Shown here in pieces: positions 13,672 to 24,990 of a DNA stretch of 64,000 bases. The stretch's first letter is position 1; every line of letters begins with the position of its first letter. Both the position numbers and the translations under genes were made by a program. The notes under the pieces were generated by a model. It did not search any database. It was given only the letters and a program-made list of their open reading frames with translations, and was not told the origin of the DNA. The stretch spans positions 67,987,449 to 68,051,448 of the forward strand of contig CM023539.1 of NCBI GenBank assembly GCA_013350335.1. Reading direction: 5' to 3'. The DNA is from Chimonanthus salicifolius (Eukaryota > Streptophyta > Magnoliopsida > Laurales > Calycanthaceae).

Positions 13672-13858
13672 GGATTAAAGTGATAGTCAGAAATCCATCT
13701 CAAGAAACGAGTGCTCTGAATTCGATTCTCACTCCTCCCAAAGAGCCGCTCGCACATAGAGTTACTTGTTGTGTGTCGACAAAGAGGCTTTCATATATTC
13801 TGAAAATTAATTGAATGCTCTAAAAAGCTAGATACCTTTATCATAAAAAAGGATAAAA
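13672..13858 (+). repeat. SINE, TTGATCATAAAA-tailed family (copy 1)
   Basis: It has a tRNA-like head (AATCCATCTCAAGAAACGAG, then GAATTCGATTCTCAC as B box), a middle with CATAGAGTTACT, and a 3' end TTATCATAAAAAAG. The same order occurs near 15.0, 21.3 and 55.5 kb, which supports a family of retroposons. Confidence 0.65.
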
Positions 13859-14400
13859 TTTTATTTAGCAACCATAATTATTTGGTACATCATCATAGAA
13901 TTACAAAGCTAAAGAAATTATCTAGCTTTAAAAGAATGACTTATTTTATTATTTTAAATTTATTTTTTAATAGTAAATTTAAATTATTATATATAAGTAT
14001 TTATTTCTTGATACTTGAGCAACATTAATGAGAGGTAAATGAAATTTAGTTTAAATAAATTTGAATTTAAAAAGAAATATAAAGTGATTTAAATGAGTAA
14101 CTAAAAACACTGTTATGAATTTGTACTCTATTTGATAAAATGAACAGTAGAACTTTTAGTAGAATATGCTCTTCATCGTGTGGGCCCCTTTTGTTTAGTA
14201 ATGAGTCTACCACAGAGAGGCTGGATGGGTTACCAGTTTGGACCATGCCTACTTCCTAGATGGCCTTAACCCTGTTTTTAAAGGTAAGAGTCCACTTCCA
14301 ACCCAATAAAGTGGTGGGTACCACATATTTAACTTATATTTTGAAAAGAATAAAGATTCTAATATCTGGTGGGTAGCAATTGCATCGGGGGTTCATGTAA

Positions 14401-14594
14401 AATTTCGTTCATTTTATTTTAATTGTCTTATTTAAAATGTTTATATTTTTTAAAAAATTCTCTATATAAGACTAGTACTTTATGTGATCTCATATATTTT
14501 CAACAGAATCTATGCTATTCTAATATGAATGAGACAACTATTTTAGAACAATTCTAAAATCCATATAAGACAACTAAATTGGGACAAAGAGAAT
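14401..14594. mobile_element. degenerate Stowaway MITE (Tc1/mariner)
   Basis: The body shares GACTAGTACTTTATGTGAT and TTTTCAACA blocks with the clearer Stowaway at 56.7 kb. It ends in TTGGGACAAAGAGAA, near the canonical GGGACGGAGGGAG. The left terminus is eroded. Confidence 0.6.
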
Positions 14595-14777
14595 ATTATT
14601 TAACTTGTAGCTTCCACTTACTATAAATTAAAGTTAGTTCCATATTGTGCACCAGATATATTATTGTCTTAAATTGATAATTATCCAATTAGTTTCTAGC
14701 AATGAATAAAAATTCATCCTAGAACATTTTATATTCATCAATTTATTACTTATAAAATCAAGAGTTAGTAAAAATAA

Positions 14778-14779
<2 letters not shown>

Positions 14780-14821
<42 letters not shown>
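14780..14821. repeat. (TA)n microsatellite
   Basis: An uninterrupted TA run of about 21 units. Confidence 0.9.
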
Positions 14822-14826
<5 letters not shown>

Positions 14827-14917
14827 TAGAGAAAGGGTTTTTTATGCTTTTTGATGTATTCACTCTTTTTCCTCTTACATTATGTTAGGTAGAGTTTACT
14901 ATTGTAGAGATTATTTT

Positions 14918-15098
14918 TCAACGATTAAAGTGTGTAGGATTTTAAGAACGCGTGATTAATTTTTGAGACATGTACAAATTTTTCTACACATACTTAATAA
15001 CTCTACGAAAAGTTACATTTGAATCGAATTCAAGACTTCTATTTTTTTTTTTTTTAAATGGCTTTGTGACCATAAGTTCAACCCTAGTGAATTAACTA
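14918..15098 (-). repeat. SINE, TTGATCATAAAA-tailed family (copy 2, minus)
   Basis: On the minus strand the order GTCTTGAATTCGATTC, CGTAGAGTTATT, AAAATTAATCACG and ACTTTAATCGTTGAAAA parallels the copies at 13.7 and 21.3 kb. A poly-T run interrupts the head. Confidence 0.5.
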
Positions 15099-15110
15099 TT
15101 TTAGAGAAAT

Positions 15111-16180
15111 TGTGAGAAACGTTGGGGAGGAGGACCCATTTGTGTGGACTCGACCCACATGCTTTGTTTGCCATGCACATGGATTTAAAAGGAGGCACAT
15201 GAAGCATGAGGATGCACCAATCGTCAAATGCTTTTCTTTTTTAAAAGGAATGGGGATTGATTTGGGCATCCTGATTTTTTATTTTTTTAAATAGAAGCAT
15301 CAAATGAATGATATAAAATTAGGATTATTTTATTTTATTTATTTTTAATTTTATTGTTAATAGAATAAAAAATAGATGGAGGAAATAAGAAAACAGTCTT
15401 ATTTTACATCATCAATTTTTACCATAATAAAATGCTCTTCAATGCTCTTTTCATTTCTTTCATCAACCCTCTGCCAACATTAAAAAGGTAGGGCTTTGAC
15501 CACACTAGGTAGAACAGTCTGAACATTGGTGCACCTTTGGTGCCTATTAATTCATGTTGCCCCACCACAAATGGCTAATTAGATTAGCCACATGCTAATG
15601 GAAGGATTCTTGGGTGGAATTTAGATATGGGTAAAAAAATATTAAACCTCTGTTTAAGGAATTTTATATTTTATTTTACTCTTATTTGATGTACATTAGA
15701 ATACAATAATTTATTTTATAAAACAGTGCCAACCAAGTGAAAAAGTAGCTTCACTTCCCTTAGAAGTGAATTTTTTTTTTTTTTCACTTGGCAAGTTAGG
15801 TAAATAGTCTACAAATAGCTTTTCTAATACGAAATTACAAACTATTTCCCCAAACATCTAAATAGTAAATACCACTGAAAGTGTCTAACTATTTTATGTC
15901 AAGTATCTTCATGTATTTGGAAGTGGGTGGATGGATAGAATTTTTTTTTTTGGTAAACTTTATTTTTAAGTTTTTTCTTTTAAATTAGCAGCTCTATTTG
16001 TTAGTGAAATAAAATTCTTTGATTTACAAATTGCCTAAGTAGCAGCAGTACTATCAATAAATATCCATTCATTTTTTTTTCATTAGAAGATGATCATCAT
16101 TTCATCAGATAAAATGAAGAGGATAGAAAATAAAACTTTTTTCTCTTTCACAATAAAAGAACTCTTTACCAAAAAAAAAC
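15111..16180. other. AT-rich intergenic DNA, no gene seen
   Basis: No recognisable coding sequence or bounded element. Several poly-T runs are present, for example near 15769-15783 and 15940. Confidence 0.5.
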
Positions 16181-16335
16181 TCCACACGGAGTAGCTCAGC
16201 TGGTAACATTCTATCTCAAGAAGTGGGATGGTGCGAGTTCGAATCCCCATGGTGTAACTCGTGGCTATCTTGTGAGAATGTGGGACGTCACCTGAAGGAG
16301 GGGTTTAGTAAAGTTGTGCTCGAGGTTTCTCCCTT
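16181..16335 (+). repeat. tRNA-derived SINE (family with copies at 44.4 and 55.2 kb)
   Basis: A box GTAGCTCAGCTGG and B box GAGTTCGAATCCC have tRNA spacing, followed by GTGGCTATC and GTCACCTGAAGGAGG. The same order, inverted, occurs at 44334-44480. The 3' sequence does not close a cloverleaf, so it is not a tRNA gene. Confidence 0.75.
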
Positions 16336-16362
16336 TCTCATATGCACCTATCACAATGTTTG

Positions 16363-16674
16363 TAGGGCTGCAACTTGGGTCGGATTCCTTAAAACCCAAC
16401 CCAACCCTAATTGATATATATGGAACCCGACCTGAATTTTCAACCCGACCCGATCCGAATCAATCTGAATTTGGACCCGACCCGTATTTTAACCTATTTT
16501 AGAGTAATTTTAGTCGAGTCGGGTTGGATTGTGTCGGGTCGGATCGAGTCAAGTCGAGTTAACTTATAAAATCCTCAACTCGACCTGACCTGAATTTTAT
16601 ATAGGTTTTTATCTTCTCAGGCCGACCTGACCTGCTGATCCAAAATTCTCAACTCGACCTGAGTTGTATTCCTA
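16363..16674 (+). mobile_element. hAT-like MITE, GGGTCGGGTT family (copy 2)
   Basis: A 312-bp element between perfect 8-bp duplications aatgtttg (16355-16362 and 16675-16682). It starts TAGGGCTGCAACTTGGGTCG and ends GAGTTGTATTCCTA. The motif array is more diverged (GGGTCG to GAGTCG), so it is probably older than copy 5. Confidence 0.88.
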
Positions 16675-17439
16675 AATGTTTGCATTAGTTTTTACAAGAC
16701 ACGCATGCTATATATCATAAGTAGGAGGTTCTAACTTACAAAGAAAAGCACATGTATTACACATGGACTGTTATATTAATCAGAGTATAATATGGGCTAA
16801 GGTTTTTAAAAACTCAACACATGTCATCTAATGAATTTCATAAATTATATCATTTAAATTATTTTTATCAGATTTATATAACTATAAAATATATTTTTAA
16901 AAATTTAATATAAAGCCACAAAAATGAATACCTGTGCATGGAAATAAAATTTTTTGGCTTAAAAGTCAAGAGATCTTAAAAACTCTGTACAAATTCAATC
17001 ATCATTTTTTTGTAGTTTTATATTAGAAAAATAAAATATATTTTACCAGTTAAATAAATCTGATAACAAATAATTCAAATAATATAGTTTTAAAAATAAA
17101 TATATTGAAAAAAATTAAAAAATAACTTGCTCTTCTTGAGTAGAGTGGACCACCAAAATTGGTGGTTCAAGTAGTGCCAAACAATCTTTTCCTGTGAAAA
17201 AGAAGGAAAAGAGAAAAAGGTGGGATTGAATACAGGAAATGATTAGAAGGCATATTGGTGTTTGCCATTCTCTTTGGCTTTGTCTCCACTTTATCATCTG
17301 CCTTCTAAAGCCAAAGGCACCAGATTTAACAATACTCATTCTTGCACTTGAATTAGGTCAGGCATGCCTATCATCAATTCAACTTTTATTCACCACTTTA
17401 TCTTCATGCTCTTCCCATGAGTTTTTGTCACACATTTTG

Positions 17440-17785
17440 TAAGGGTGAAACTTGGGTCGGGTTTTAATGTGATTCGATCTGAGAAATCAGTGGATTTGGA
17501 TTATGTATTTGTATATTTCAGGTCGAGTCGGGTTGAGAAATAAAAACCTATATGAAATTTAGATTGTGTTGAGAAATTTAAGATCAACCTGATTCGATTC
17601 AATGTAACTCGACTCGATCTGAGTTCACCAAATTATAAAACAACACATGGGTTGACTCGGGTAAGAAATTTGGGTCAAGTCAGGTTGAGTAATTCGGGTT
17701 GGGTTAGGTCGAGTTTAATAAATTTTGACATGAGTTGAGTTGGATTTATTAAAACCTAACTTGACCAACCCGAATTTCAGCCCTA
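17440..17785 (-). mobile_element. hAT-like MITE, GGGTCGGGTT family (copy 3)
   Basis: Starts TAAGGGTGAAACTTGGGTCG and ends GAATTTCAGCCCTA, with a degenerate motif array between. A cacacat match on both sides, offset by three bases on the left, is the likely eroded duplication. Orientation is opposite to copy 2. Confidence 0.7.
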
Positions 17786-18048
17786 CACACATCTAATTAG
17801 CAGTTTTGAAAATAAAGTTTAATAAAAAAAAATTTGATGATCATAGATTGTATAATTATTATGATTGAAGATTAGTTGAGTTTTAAAAATGTCAGAGAAA
17901 AGAATTATCTAAATTTAACTGTGAATATCAACTCTAAATATATTAGATTAATAGAGTTGATGAAAATATAGTTGCTAAAATTCTTCTTTTGAAATTTTAA
18001 ATTTATTAGCGGTCGTTAAGAAAAGTGAAATATTTTTAAAAAAATATT

Positions 18049-18205
18049 ACCCACATGGGTGTAATTGGTTACCTCCCGTCTTAGAAATCGGGAGGTCATG
18101 GGTTCGAGCCTCCATGGCCTAATCTTGATGTGTCTTAGGGGTAGGGGTCTACCTATGGAGTTTTACGCTGGGTATCCTACATTTTCCCGCACATAAATTA
18201 AAAAA
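18049..18205 (+). repeat. tRNA-derived SINE with poly-A tail (family also at 26.9 kb)
   Basis: It has an A box (GTGTAATTGGTTA), a B box (GGGTTCGAGCC) and a downstream body with TGTGTCTTAGGGGTAGGGG, ending in an A-rich tail near 18200. The minus-strand copy at 26865-27017 shares the same blocks. Confidence 0.75.
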
Positions 18206-18891
18206 AAAAAAATGAAATAACCAAATAATAGCTATTTTTATTTGAATGTCTCCATCAGTGATTTATATCTAAAAGAAGAGTCATAGATTTGAGAGACATT
18301 TTATTGGTCACCTATTTGTGAGTTTGATCATTACTAATGAAGTGACGATTGGTAATCCCATCCACAAATAGCCAAAGTCACTCATGACACTTCTTTATTT
18401 TACATTTAATAGTTCATTAATTAAATAATAATAATAATTATAATAATGACAAATATATTATAATTTGAATACGTCTAACACTCAACTAATAAAGTTTCAC
18501 ACCTAATCATGGGTCTAGGGCTCTGCTACTTAGGACTGCTTTGAATATTAGAATGGCCCTTTAAGAAGTTTGAAACTTTGAATTTCTTTTTATTTTCTCC
18601 TCAAATCTAAATATAATTTCCTTTCAAAGGTGAAAAGAACCCATAGTTTCTCCTCTTTCTTTATTTTCTTCTGATACATTCTCCTTTGAAATTTTCAAAT
18701 AAAATACTCAATTTCAGAGGATAGGCCGCATTTTACAATAAAAATAAATGAATGAATAGTCAGTATAGGGACTATAAAGATATTAAAAGTAAAACTTATC
18801 ACTTAATTCTTAACATCAATCATAACATAAGTATAGAAAAAAAATCCCAACATTTTAATAGTTTAAATTTATAATTGAATATGCTTCTAAA

Positions 18892-18997
18892 CAGGGAAAC
18901 AAACATCGGCCGATATCAGTGGTTTTAATTAAAAAAAAAATAAGAGACAGAAATTTCTCGACCAATATATCGACTGTGACCGAGATTTCAACCCCTG
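18892..18997. mobile_element. hAT-like MITE, GCCGATATC family (copy 1)
   Basis: A 106-bp element starting CAGGG and ending ATTTCAACCCCTG. It is flanked by cttctaaa (18884-18891) and cttctaag (18998-19005), an 8-bp duplication with one mismatch. It contains CGGCCGATATC near the left end and a degenerate array on the right. Confidence 0.75.
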
Positions 18998-19005
18998 CTT
19001 CTAAG

Positions 19006-19627
19006 TGATCGGCGCACCAAATACTTTGTACTTTGTAGATTTTCTTTTTCCTTTTTTTATTCTTTCTCATAAGAGAAATTTCTACCATTTAAAAGTATTA
19101 AAACAATCTTATGAGATCACTTAGAACTTTAGATGCCCTTGATTTTAAGTGCTTCCAACATTTTTCCTTCCCTGTAACAGCAGATAGATCCAAGAATTCT
19201 GAATAAATTTTATAAGGGTTTTCTTCCTATCTGTTTACCTAATATGGTCCGAATCCATATTAAAGTTTAAAAAATAAGATCCACTTAAATTTGAGTTGGG
19301 CCTTAACCTGGCATTTCTACAATGGATCTAACAATTTGCACTGTTTTCTTAATGCGTAAAAAAGCCAAGGCCTCTATGACACTAAACAATTTTTGAATCC
19401 AGTAAAATTGACATGTCAACAAATAAGGTTAACTCAGCTCACTCAATCGAAATAGATACCTTTATTGCTCATATTTTAAAATGAAATATATATATATATA
19501 TATAGAAAACACGTTAAGTAAAATTAAAGCCGTTTGATTCAAATGCAGAGTATATTAACTCTAAGAGAATGACCGGACAAGAAAGTTGATCCTAAGAGAT
19601 TTTATTTTTTATATCCCCTCTTTTTTA
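19006..19627. other. AT-rich intergenic DNA, no gene seen
   Basis: Nothing recognised apart from a short (TA)n run near 19489-19503. Confidence 0.5.
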
Positions 19628-20070
19628 AGGCGGTATGCTCCTGCTTAACTGGGTGTGTGTGGTTTTAAGAAGGGAGCACCCCTCTATAAGCAATAGAGTT
19701 TTTGGATTTAGAGGTGAGTCAGGTCTAAAAACAAAACTATATAGGTCTAGGTGGAGTTCAAAGAGGACAATATCTTGTTGGAGTTGGGTTGTAACAAATG
19801 ATATTAGAGATTGAATCCAACCTTCTGCTTGTGGGATGTGGTTGAGTCGATGATGGCTCTGAACTTAAAAGAGGTGGATTGTGACATCCCTGCTCAGCTG
19901 GACATGTGGAAAAAGTCCCACATTGCCCATAGTTGGATTTGAAGGTGGTTTTAAGAGGAGAGCACCTCTCCTAAGAAAGAGGACTTTTGAGCTTAGAGGT
20001 GAGCAAGTAAAATCGTGCGGGTTTAAATGGAGCTCAAAGTGAAAAATATCTTCTTAAGAGTTGGGTTGTC
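19628..20070 (+). mobile_element. degenerate TRIM-like element
   Basis: Two direct repeats share GTGGTTTTAAGA, GAGCACC, TTAGAGGTGAG, GGAGTTCAAAG/GGAGCTCAAAG and GTTGGGTTGT. They are about 19628-19797 (internally shortened) and 19878-20068. Between them a decayed primer-binding site TGATATTAGAGATT follows the first repeat, and a purine run AAAAGAGGTGGA precedes the second. This is the layout of a terminal-repeat retrotransposon in miniature. Confidence 0.6.
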
Positions 20071-20169
20071 ACGTGAATTTAATTCTTACTCTATTCTAAA
20101 ATATCACTTTCTATATAAATAAAAAGATTTGCACATATCTCAAAAATTAATCGAATTTTCTAAGGGGCT

Positions 20170-20789
20170 CAGCAACCTTCACCATGAAAAAAAATCTCAT
20201 CTCTTTTCTTATCTATAAAAGAGTGGGGGATCACACCATCAACAGCAGATCTGATATTGTCTGGAGGACAGCTCGACGGCCGGAAAGGAGTAGAAGCAAC
20301 AGTGCAATACCGCTGCAGATCTAGGTTCACAGATCTGTGAGTGGCAGCCAGCAGGAGTGCGGCTGGAGAGACGAAGCCCCTTCGCCAGAGCAAAGGTGGA
20401 GATCTGTGTGTGTGTGGGACACACAATCATCGAAGACGCTCGCGTTTGAGAAGCATATCGAGAGTTGCTCGTAGGACGCATGAAGCGTAGAGGGAGGAAT
20501 ACAGAAGTTGGGTTCACTATTCTGGGTATGAGAGAGACTCACATCAACTGAGAGGTGGCGTCGATGTGTCTTATAGTTGAGTGTACAAGGGGCTCGGGAC
20601 TTCAAGTTTGGCTCATAGCTCAAGAGAGTCATCTTATTGTACATGTATTTTTCTCTCTTTTATAGTGAATATTCTGTCGCTCCGTGGACGTAGGCCAGAT
20701 GGGCCGAACCACGTTAAAATATTGTATTGTGCTGTGTTTTATTTTCGTTCGAATTTTTCTTATTTCCGCACGTAACGCTAACAAGTTTT
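20170..20789 (+). mobile_element. probable Ty1/copia solo LTR (U3-R-U5)
   Basis: A TATA-like CTATAAAAG sits at about 20214. The stretch at 20660-20735 (TATAGTGAATATTCTGTCGC, then GTGGACGTAGG and CCGAACCACGTTAAA) is the hallmark R/U5 sequence of many plant copia LTRs. It ends in CGCTAACA near 20789. The left end and target duplication were not located, so the start is approximate. Confidence 0.6.
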
Positions 20790-21244
20790 TCATCAAGGCA
20801 ATCCACGTGGTTGATCCTTATCACTAGATTAATGGATCCCCTAAGTCTGATCATGAAAAAGCGCTAATGGGTTGACTAGGACCAAATATAACTGAATGGG
20901 AGTCATCTTTTCTGACTTAAAAAAATAACAATACGTGATTTTTATATTATTACTATCGATCGAAGTACTGATCCTAACAAATATTAATATAATAAAGTTT
21001 AGGTACTAAAGTCTTGGCCTTAGAAATTTGTGCTCACATGCGTAAGCATACACAGACGATTCGAAACAAAGTTTGTACCTCAATGTCTGTCCAAGTGTCC
21101 ACATCAGTAGATTAAAAAAATCACAAAAATATTATTTTAATATAGTTTGAAATTTTAGTACATTTATATGTATAAAATTATAAGTTGTTGTTATTAGATA
21201 AGTACAAATCCTAAATAACAGATATAATTATATAATAAATTAAA

Positions 21245-21425
21245 ATATTACTGGTAGAGTATGCGACAAGAAAGGGAGATCTTCCAAAGAATTCACTTAA
21301 AAAGGTGGAGTCCTGAATTCGATTTTCACTGTTTACTTTTTATAGAACTACCTCATTTATATATACCTCGAGAATTATTCAGGTGCTCATAAAGACATAT
21401 ACACTTTGATCATAAAAGATAATAT
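21245..21425 (+). repeat. SINE, TTGATCATAAAA-tailed family (copy 3)
   Basis: GAGTCCTGAATTCGATTTTCAC acts as the B-box region. The copy continues to a 3' end ACTTTGATCATAAAAG, as at 13.7 kb and on the minus strand at 55.4 kb. Confidence 0.6.
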
Positions 21426-22364
21426 TAATACATAAGAATGATGAAAATATAAGTTTTATTAAAAGATCATCTGAAAACCCATTTGAAGGTGGGCCCACTG
21501 CTTGAAGTTGTGATTGATTTGTTTGAATGATATATTTATATTATTTTCTAAACTCTTTAAAATTTAATTGCTTTAAAACCATTTTAACTTTTTTTTTTTT
21601 TATAACCTTATAAAAAAAACCTCATGATGAATTATGCACATGGAAAAATCATTTATTTTGAATAAACCATTTATAAAAAAATCCATTTCATTTCCAAAAT
21701 TTTGTCATTCACATACTTGTCTCAAATTGAAAGATTGGTCTTGTCCCATTAAGAAAAAGTCATATTTCAAAGAATGGTCCATCAACATCGAGAGATGTGT
21801 ATTAGTAGCCTAACACTTAACCACTTTAAGCTAACTTATACCAAAATAGAAGGGATCTTGCAAAGGTGCATGACTTATTTAATTAATTGTTATCATCTAA
21901 GCATGTGATCTAATCTTCTTTCCTTCTTTGAAAGTTGCAATAACGCACATGTAGGCCTATAATCGGACCCTGATCCGGCCCGACCTGCAAGGGTAATCGG
22001 ACCGTCTGCGACCCAGTTCGATAAGAGCCCGTTTGTCTGTTTGGCCTATCATATGACCCTAATGCTACTTGAGTGTTAGCAAAGTCAAAATTAAAGCTTT
22101 TTAACCTATATTTTTAACTTATAGCGGATCAGTGGATCTTATAATATTAAATTCAAAATTGTTAAGCAACTTAAAGCAAAAAATTGAGACCAAAAATTGA
22201 TTACTAACCATCTAATCAAAATGTATTGACATTAATCACCATCTCCACATTGATATCTAATGAGTTGAAACATAAACTAAATATAAAAATAGTCCCCATG
22301 TTCACAAGTGTAATTTCCGGAATACATGACCAACTATAGAATAGGACTATTCACTTGTCTAAAC
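21426..22364. other. intergenic DNA, no gene seen
   Basis: AT-rich. A patch at 21958-22050 with CGGACC, CCGGCCCGACCTGC and CGACCCAG may be another decayed motif-rich MITE, but I could not bound it. Confidence 0.4.
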
Positions 22365-22556
22365 AAGAGGTAGAAGGGCCGAGATATAGGCTGAGATTTT
22401 TTCTCTCTCCTCAATTTTTTTTTTGAAAATCTCAATAGCCTTTTTTTTTATAAAAAAATCATTTAAAAAAAATACTATTTAAAAAAATAAAAAATATAAA
22501 TATCAGCCGATATCTAGGCCAATATTTGCCTGTATCGGACGAATTTTATACCCCTG
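22365..22556. mobile_element. hAT-like MITE, GCCGATATC family (copy 2)
   Basis: A 192-bp element between perfect 8-bp duplications gtctaaac (22357-22364 and 22557-22564). It ends ATTTTATACCCCTG. It carries GATATAGGCTGAGAT on the left, ATCAGCCGATATC on the right and an A/T-run centre. Confidence 0.82.
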
Positions 22557-23037
22557 GTCTAAACCTTGCTTGAGCTATGACCGACACATATAAATGGGCT
22601 TGAACAGATATAATAGCCCGACAAGTTGGGCCCAGGCTCATTCTATTATCCCTCTTAGTTACATAGCTAAGCTCAAGCTTATTGAATAAGCCCATGAGAG
22701 CAATCCGGTTTTTTAGCTCGTTTAGTTATTTATATATGTGTTGTGTATATTTGGTTTATTTTATTATTATTTTTCTACATTCTTAAAAAATCTAACTGTT
22801 TATATTAAAACTAGACTTCATGAAGTACAAAAATGCACCAAAATTTAGCCCTAACCTCAATTTTTAAGTGCTTGATCTTAGTGGGAGAAATCACCAAGTC
22901 TCTTTTTCTTAGTGATTTTTAAATATTTGGTGATTTTGACCACTAAAATCCAGTTGTTGAGTTGATTTTTAAACTCAAATTTGATCCATTTATCTCTCAT
23001 CATTTTTATTATCAATTTGAAAGGTTGAACTTCTAGT

Positions 23038-23650
23038 AAGCCAGCTTAGACTTTTATATATCTATATGTTGGTATAGAAGAAAGCCCAGTCCAAACCTGG
23101 CCGATGAGTACTCGGCGTGTGTAGATTGGGAGATTAATCAGGTGAAATATCCGGATCAGGGCTATAAAAAGCGTCAGTACCGAGATCTTGGCGTCTCGTC
23201 CTATATCTCAGTATTTCGGATCTTGGCCGAGATCTCTCTCTCCCTCTCTCCTAATTTTTTTTGGACAAATATCGGCCGTATAAATGTGTATTGACCTATA
23301 TCGGCGAGATCTCGGCCATATCGGCAGATATCTAGCTAGTACAACTGATACTGTGTGTATCGGCCGAGATATCTCAGGTTTTTAACTCCTGGTCTGGATA
23401 CCTTGGTCTTGGGGAAAAAAAATAACCCATGAATAGGTCCAACAAAGCTTGGAAAGCCCGGGCCAGTAGGCCAGCTTTGACTTTTATATATCTATGGTTG
23501 ATATGGAAGAAACCCCAATCCAAACATAGTTGATGAGTACTAGCGTGCGTGGATTGAGAGATTTACATATGCTTTAAAGATTAATCAGGTGAGACGTCTG
23601 GATATTCAAAAAAAAAATTGACCCATGAACGTGTCCAACTACAACTCATA
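23038..23650. repeat. local tandem duplication, first unit interrupted by a MITE
   Basis: Unit 1 (about 23038-23156 plus 23392-23445) and unit 2 (about 23468-23650) share GCCAGCTT-GACTTTTATA, GATGAGTACT, GATTAATCAGGTGA and CCCATGAA blocks in the same order. Unit 1 contains the element at 23157-23391. Unit 2 is uninterrupted at gtctggat (23596-23603). Confidence 0.75.
23157..23391. mobile_element. hAT-like MITE, GCCGATATC family (copy 3)
   Basis: A 235-bp element starting CAGGGCTATAAA and ending TTTTAACTCCTG. It is flanked by atccggat (23149-23156) and gtctggat (23392-23399), an 8-bp duplication with two mismatches. The body is full of CGGCCGATAT, GAGATCTCGG and similar. The paralogous empty site lies at 23596-23603. 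Confidence 0.82.
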
Positions 23651-23904
23651 GGTGGGTCCCACTTCCCAAAGGATGCTTCGCTACAACGCATGGGTAAAGT
23701 ACCAGCTTCTCAAGGGACCATGTTGATTGCACGGATGATTATTGATCAATTGAGCCATCTCACACAACCAACCCTTCCCCAATTTGAATCACTTCAAAGA
23801 TTTCCAAATTTGCTAGCCGTTAGGTAAACTAACTTCTGTATTAGCTGACCTTCCCGCCAACAACCATCCCCTCTTCAATGTATTTGAACCTTCCTTTGCT
23901 CTAC

Positions 23905-23989
23905 ACATCATAAAAGGCCACACAAGAACCCCGTTCAGGAGCAATTCAAAGCTGTTACTCATATCTGTAACACTAGCAGTCGCATCTCA
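23905..23989 (+). promoter_or_regulatory. probable core promoter and leader of the DUF538 gene
   Basis: CATCATAAAAGG at 23907-23916 is a TATA-like motif about 75 bp before the start codon. Transcription would begin near 23940. The assignment rests on position alone. Confidence 0.4.
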
Positions 23990-24448
23990 ATGGCAGGAGG
24001 CAAGTTGAACGAAGATGAAAGGGCTGGAGCAGAGATAGTTTATGGGTCAGAAGAATGCCAACGCCACTCGAACGAGCTGCTCGAGGAATTGGGATTTCCC
24101 AGTGGAATTCTGCCTCTTAAAGACTTAGAGGAGTGTGGTTGGGTCCGCGAGACCGGATTCGTGTGGATGAAACAGAAGGCCCCCTACGATCACTTCTTCA
24201 AGGGAACCAATAGCCGTGTCAGCTACGCCGCCGAGGTGACCGCCTACGTGGAGAAATTCAAGATGAAGAAGATGACCGGCGTCAAGAGCAGGCAGGTATT
24301 GTTATGGGTACCTATAACTGAAATGAGCATCGAAGATCCGGCCAGAGAGAAGATATACTTCAAGACTCCAATGGGGATTGGTAGGTCGTTCCCGATCTCG
24401 GCATTTCTCGCCGAGGAAGAGAAAGAAGAGAAACAGGGAAAAGAATAA
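23990..24448 (+). CDS. DUF538 family protein (SVB-like)
   Basis: An intact intronless frame of 152 codons. The protein carries the family's landmarks: LPLKDLEECGWVRETGFVWM at about residues 40-59, VSYAAEVTAYVE at 77-88, MTGVKSRQVLLWVPITEM in the middle, and IYFKTPMGIGRSFPISAF near the C-terminus, then an acidic Glu/Lys tail. There is no signal peptide, unlike secreted DUF538 members, so it resembles the soluble SVB/SVBL subgroup linked in Arabidopsis to trichome growth. The biochemical role of the family is not settled. The start ATG follows TCTCA and has no upstream in-frame alternative in context. Codon use is more GC-rich than the surroundings, as expected of a real gene. Family assignment is firm; function is open. 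Confidence 0.93.
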   Translation: MAGGKLNEDERAGAEIVYGSEECQRHSNELLEELGFPSGILPLKDLEECGWVRETGFVWMKQKAPYDHFFKGTNSRVSYAAEVTAYVEKFKMKKMTGVKSRQVLLWVPITEMSIEDPAREKIYFKTPMGIGRSFPISAFLAEEEKEEKQGKE

Positions 24449-24990
24449 TCACTGGAAAATGCATTGATTGTCTATGGTCAAAGACGCTTATTCTACCATT
24501 TTCATAATTCAATTGGGCCCTTCAGGCTCAATTTGATACAGGTTATACTTCTTTATGAGTTCATCGTGGTAAATTTTGCTTACTGTTATTGTGATCATCA
24601 TTGATAATCGAGATTATTTATGTTCATCTAATGCATTTCTAGCTTCTGGGTTTCACCTCCAAGTTCCTTATTGTCCTTCTTTAGTAAGTATGAAGCAAAC
24701 AATCTCGTATTCTTGCATTTGGTGCAATTGGGTCTGTTGGGTCGAGTTGAAAGTCTACCACTCGGCCAACTCGTATTACATTCAAGTCCCTACTTTTTAA
24801 CTCAACTCATATTTTGTCACGCTTTTGACCTGCTTATAACTTAATTTAGTTTTACAACCATAATCAACTTTTAATTTAGGTCAACTAAATTTGGATGAGG
24901 TCTGATTATGCGAGGCGTGAATTATCCAGCTAAAGCTAAATTAGGTAAAGTTTTTCCAATTTGAATCAAACCATATTTTTTATAGGTTAG
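24449..24990 (+). other. 3' flank of the DUF538 gene
   Basis: The terminator and poly-A region of the DUF538 gene should lie in the first few hundred bases, but no single AATAAA stands out. GGGTCGAGTTG and TTTAACTCAACTC patches near 24735-24810 may be the decayed remains of a GGGTCGGGTT-type MITE. Confidence 0.35.

Noticed and set aside
16186..16260. A possible tRNA gene (A and B boxes)
   Set aside because: The acceptor stem does not close and a SINE body follows; the same holds for 18.1, 26.9 and 44.4 kb.
20169..20644. Overlapping minus-strand open frames of 85-105 codons
   Set aside because: They overlap in different frames inside a stretch with copia LTR R/U5 features on the plus strand and have no known domain.
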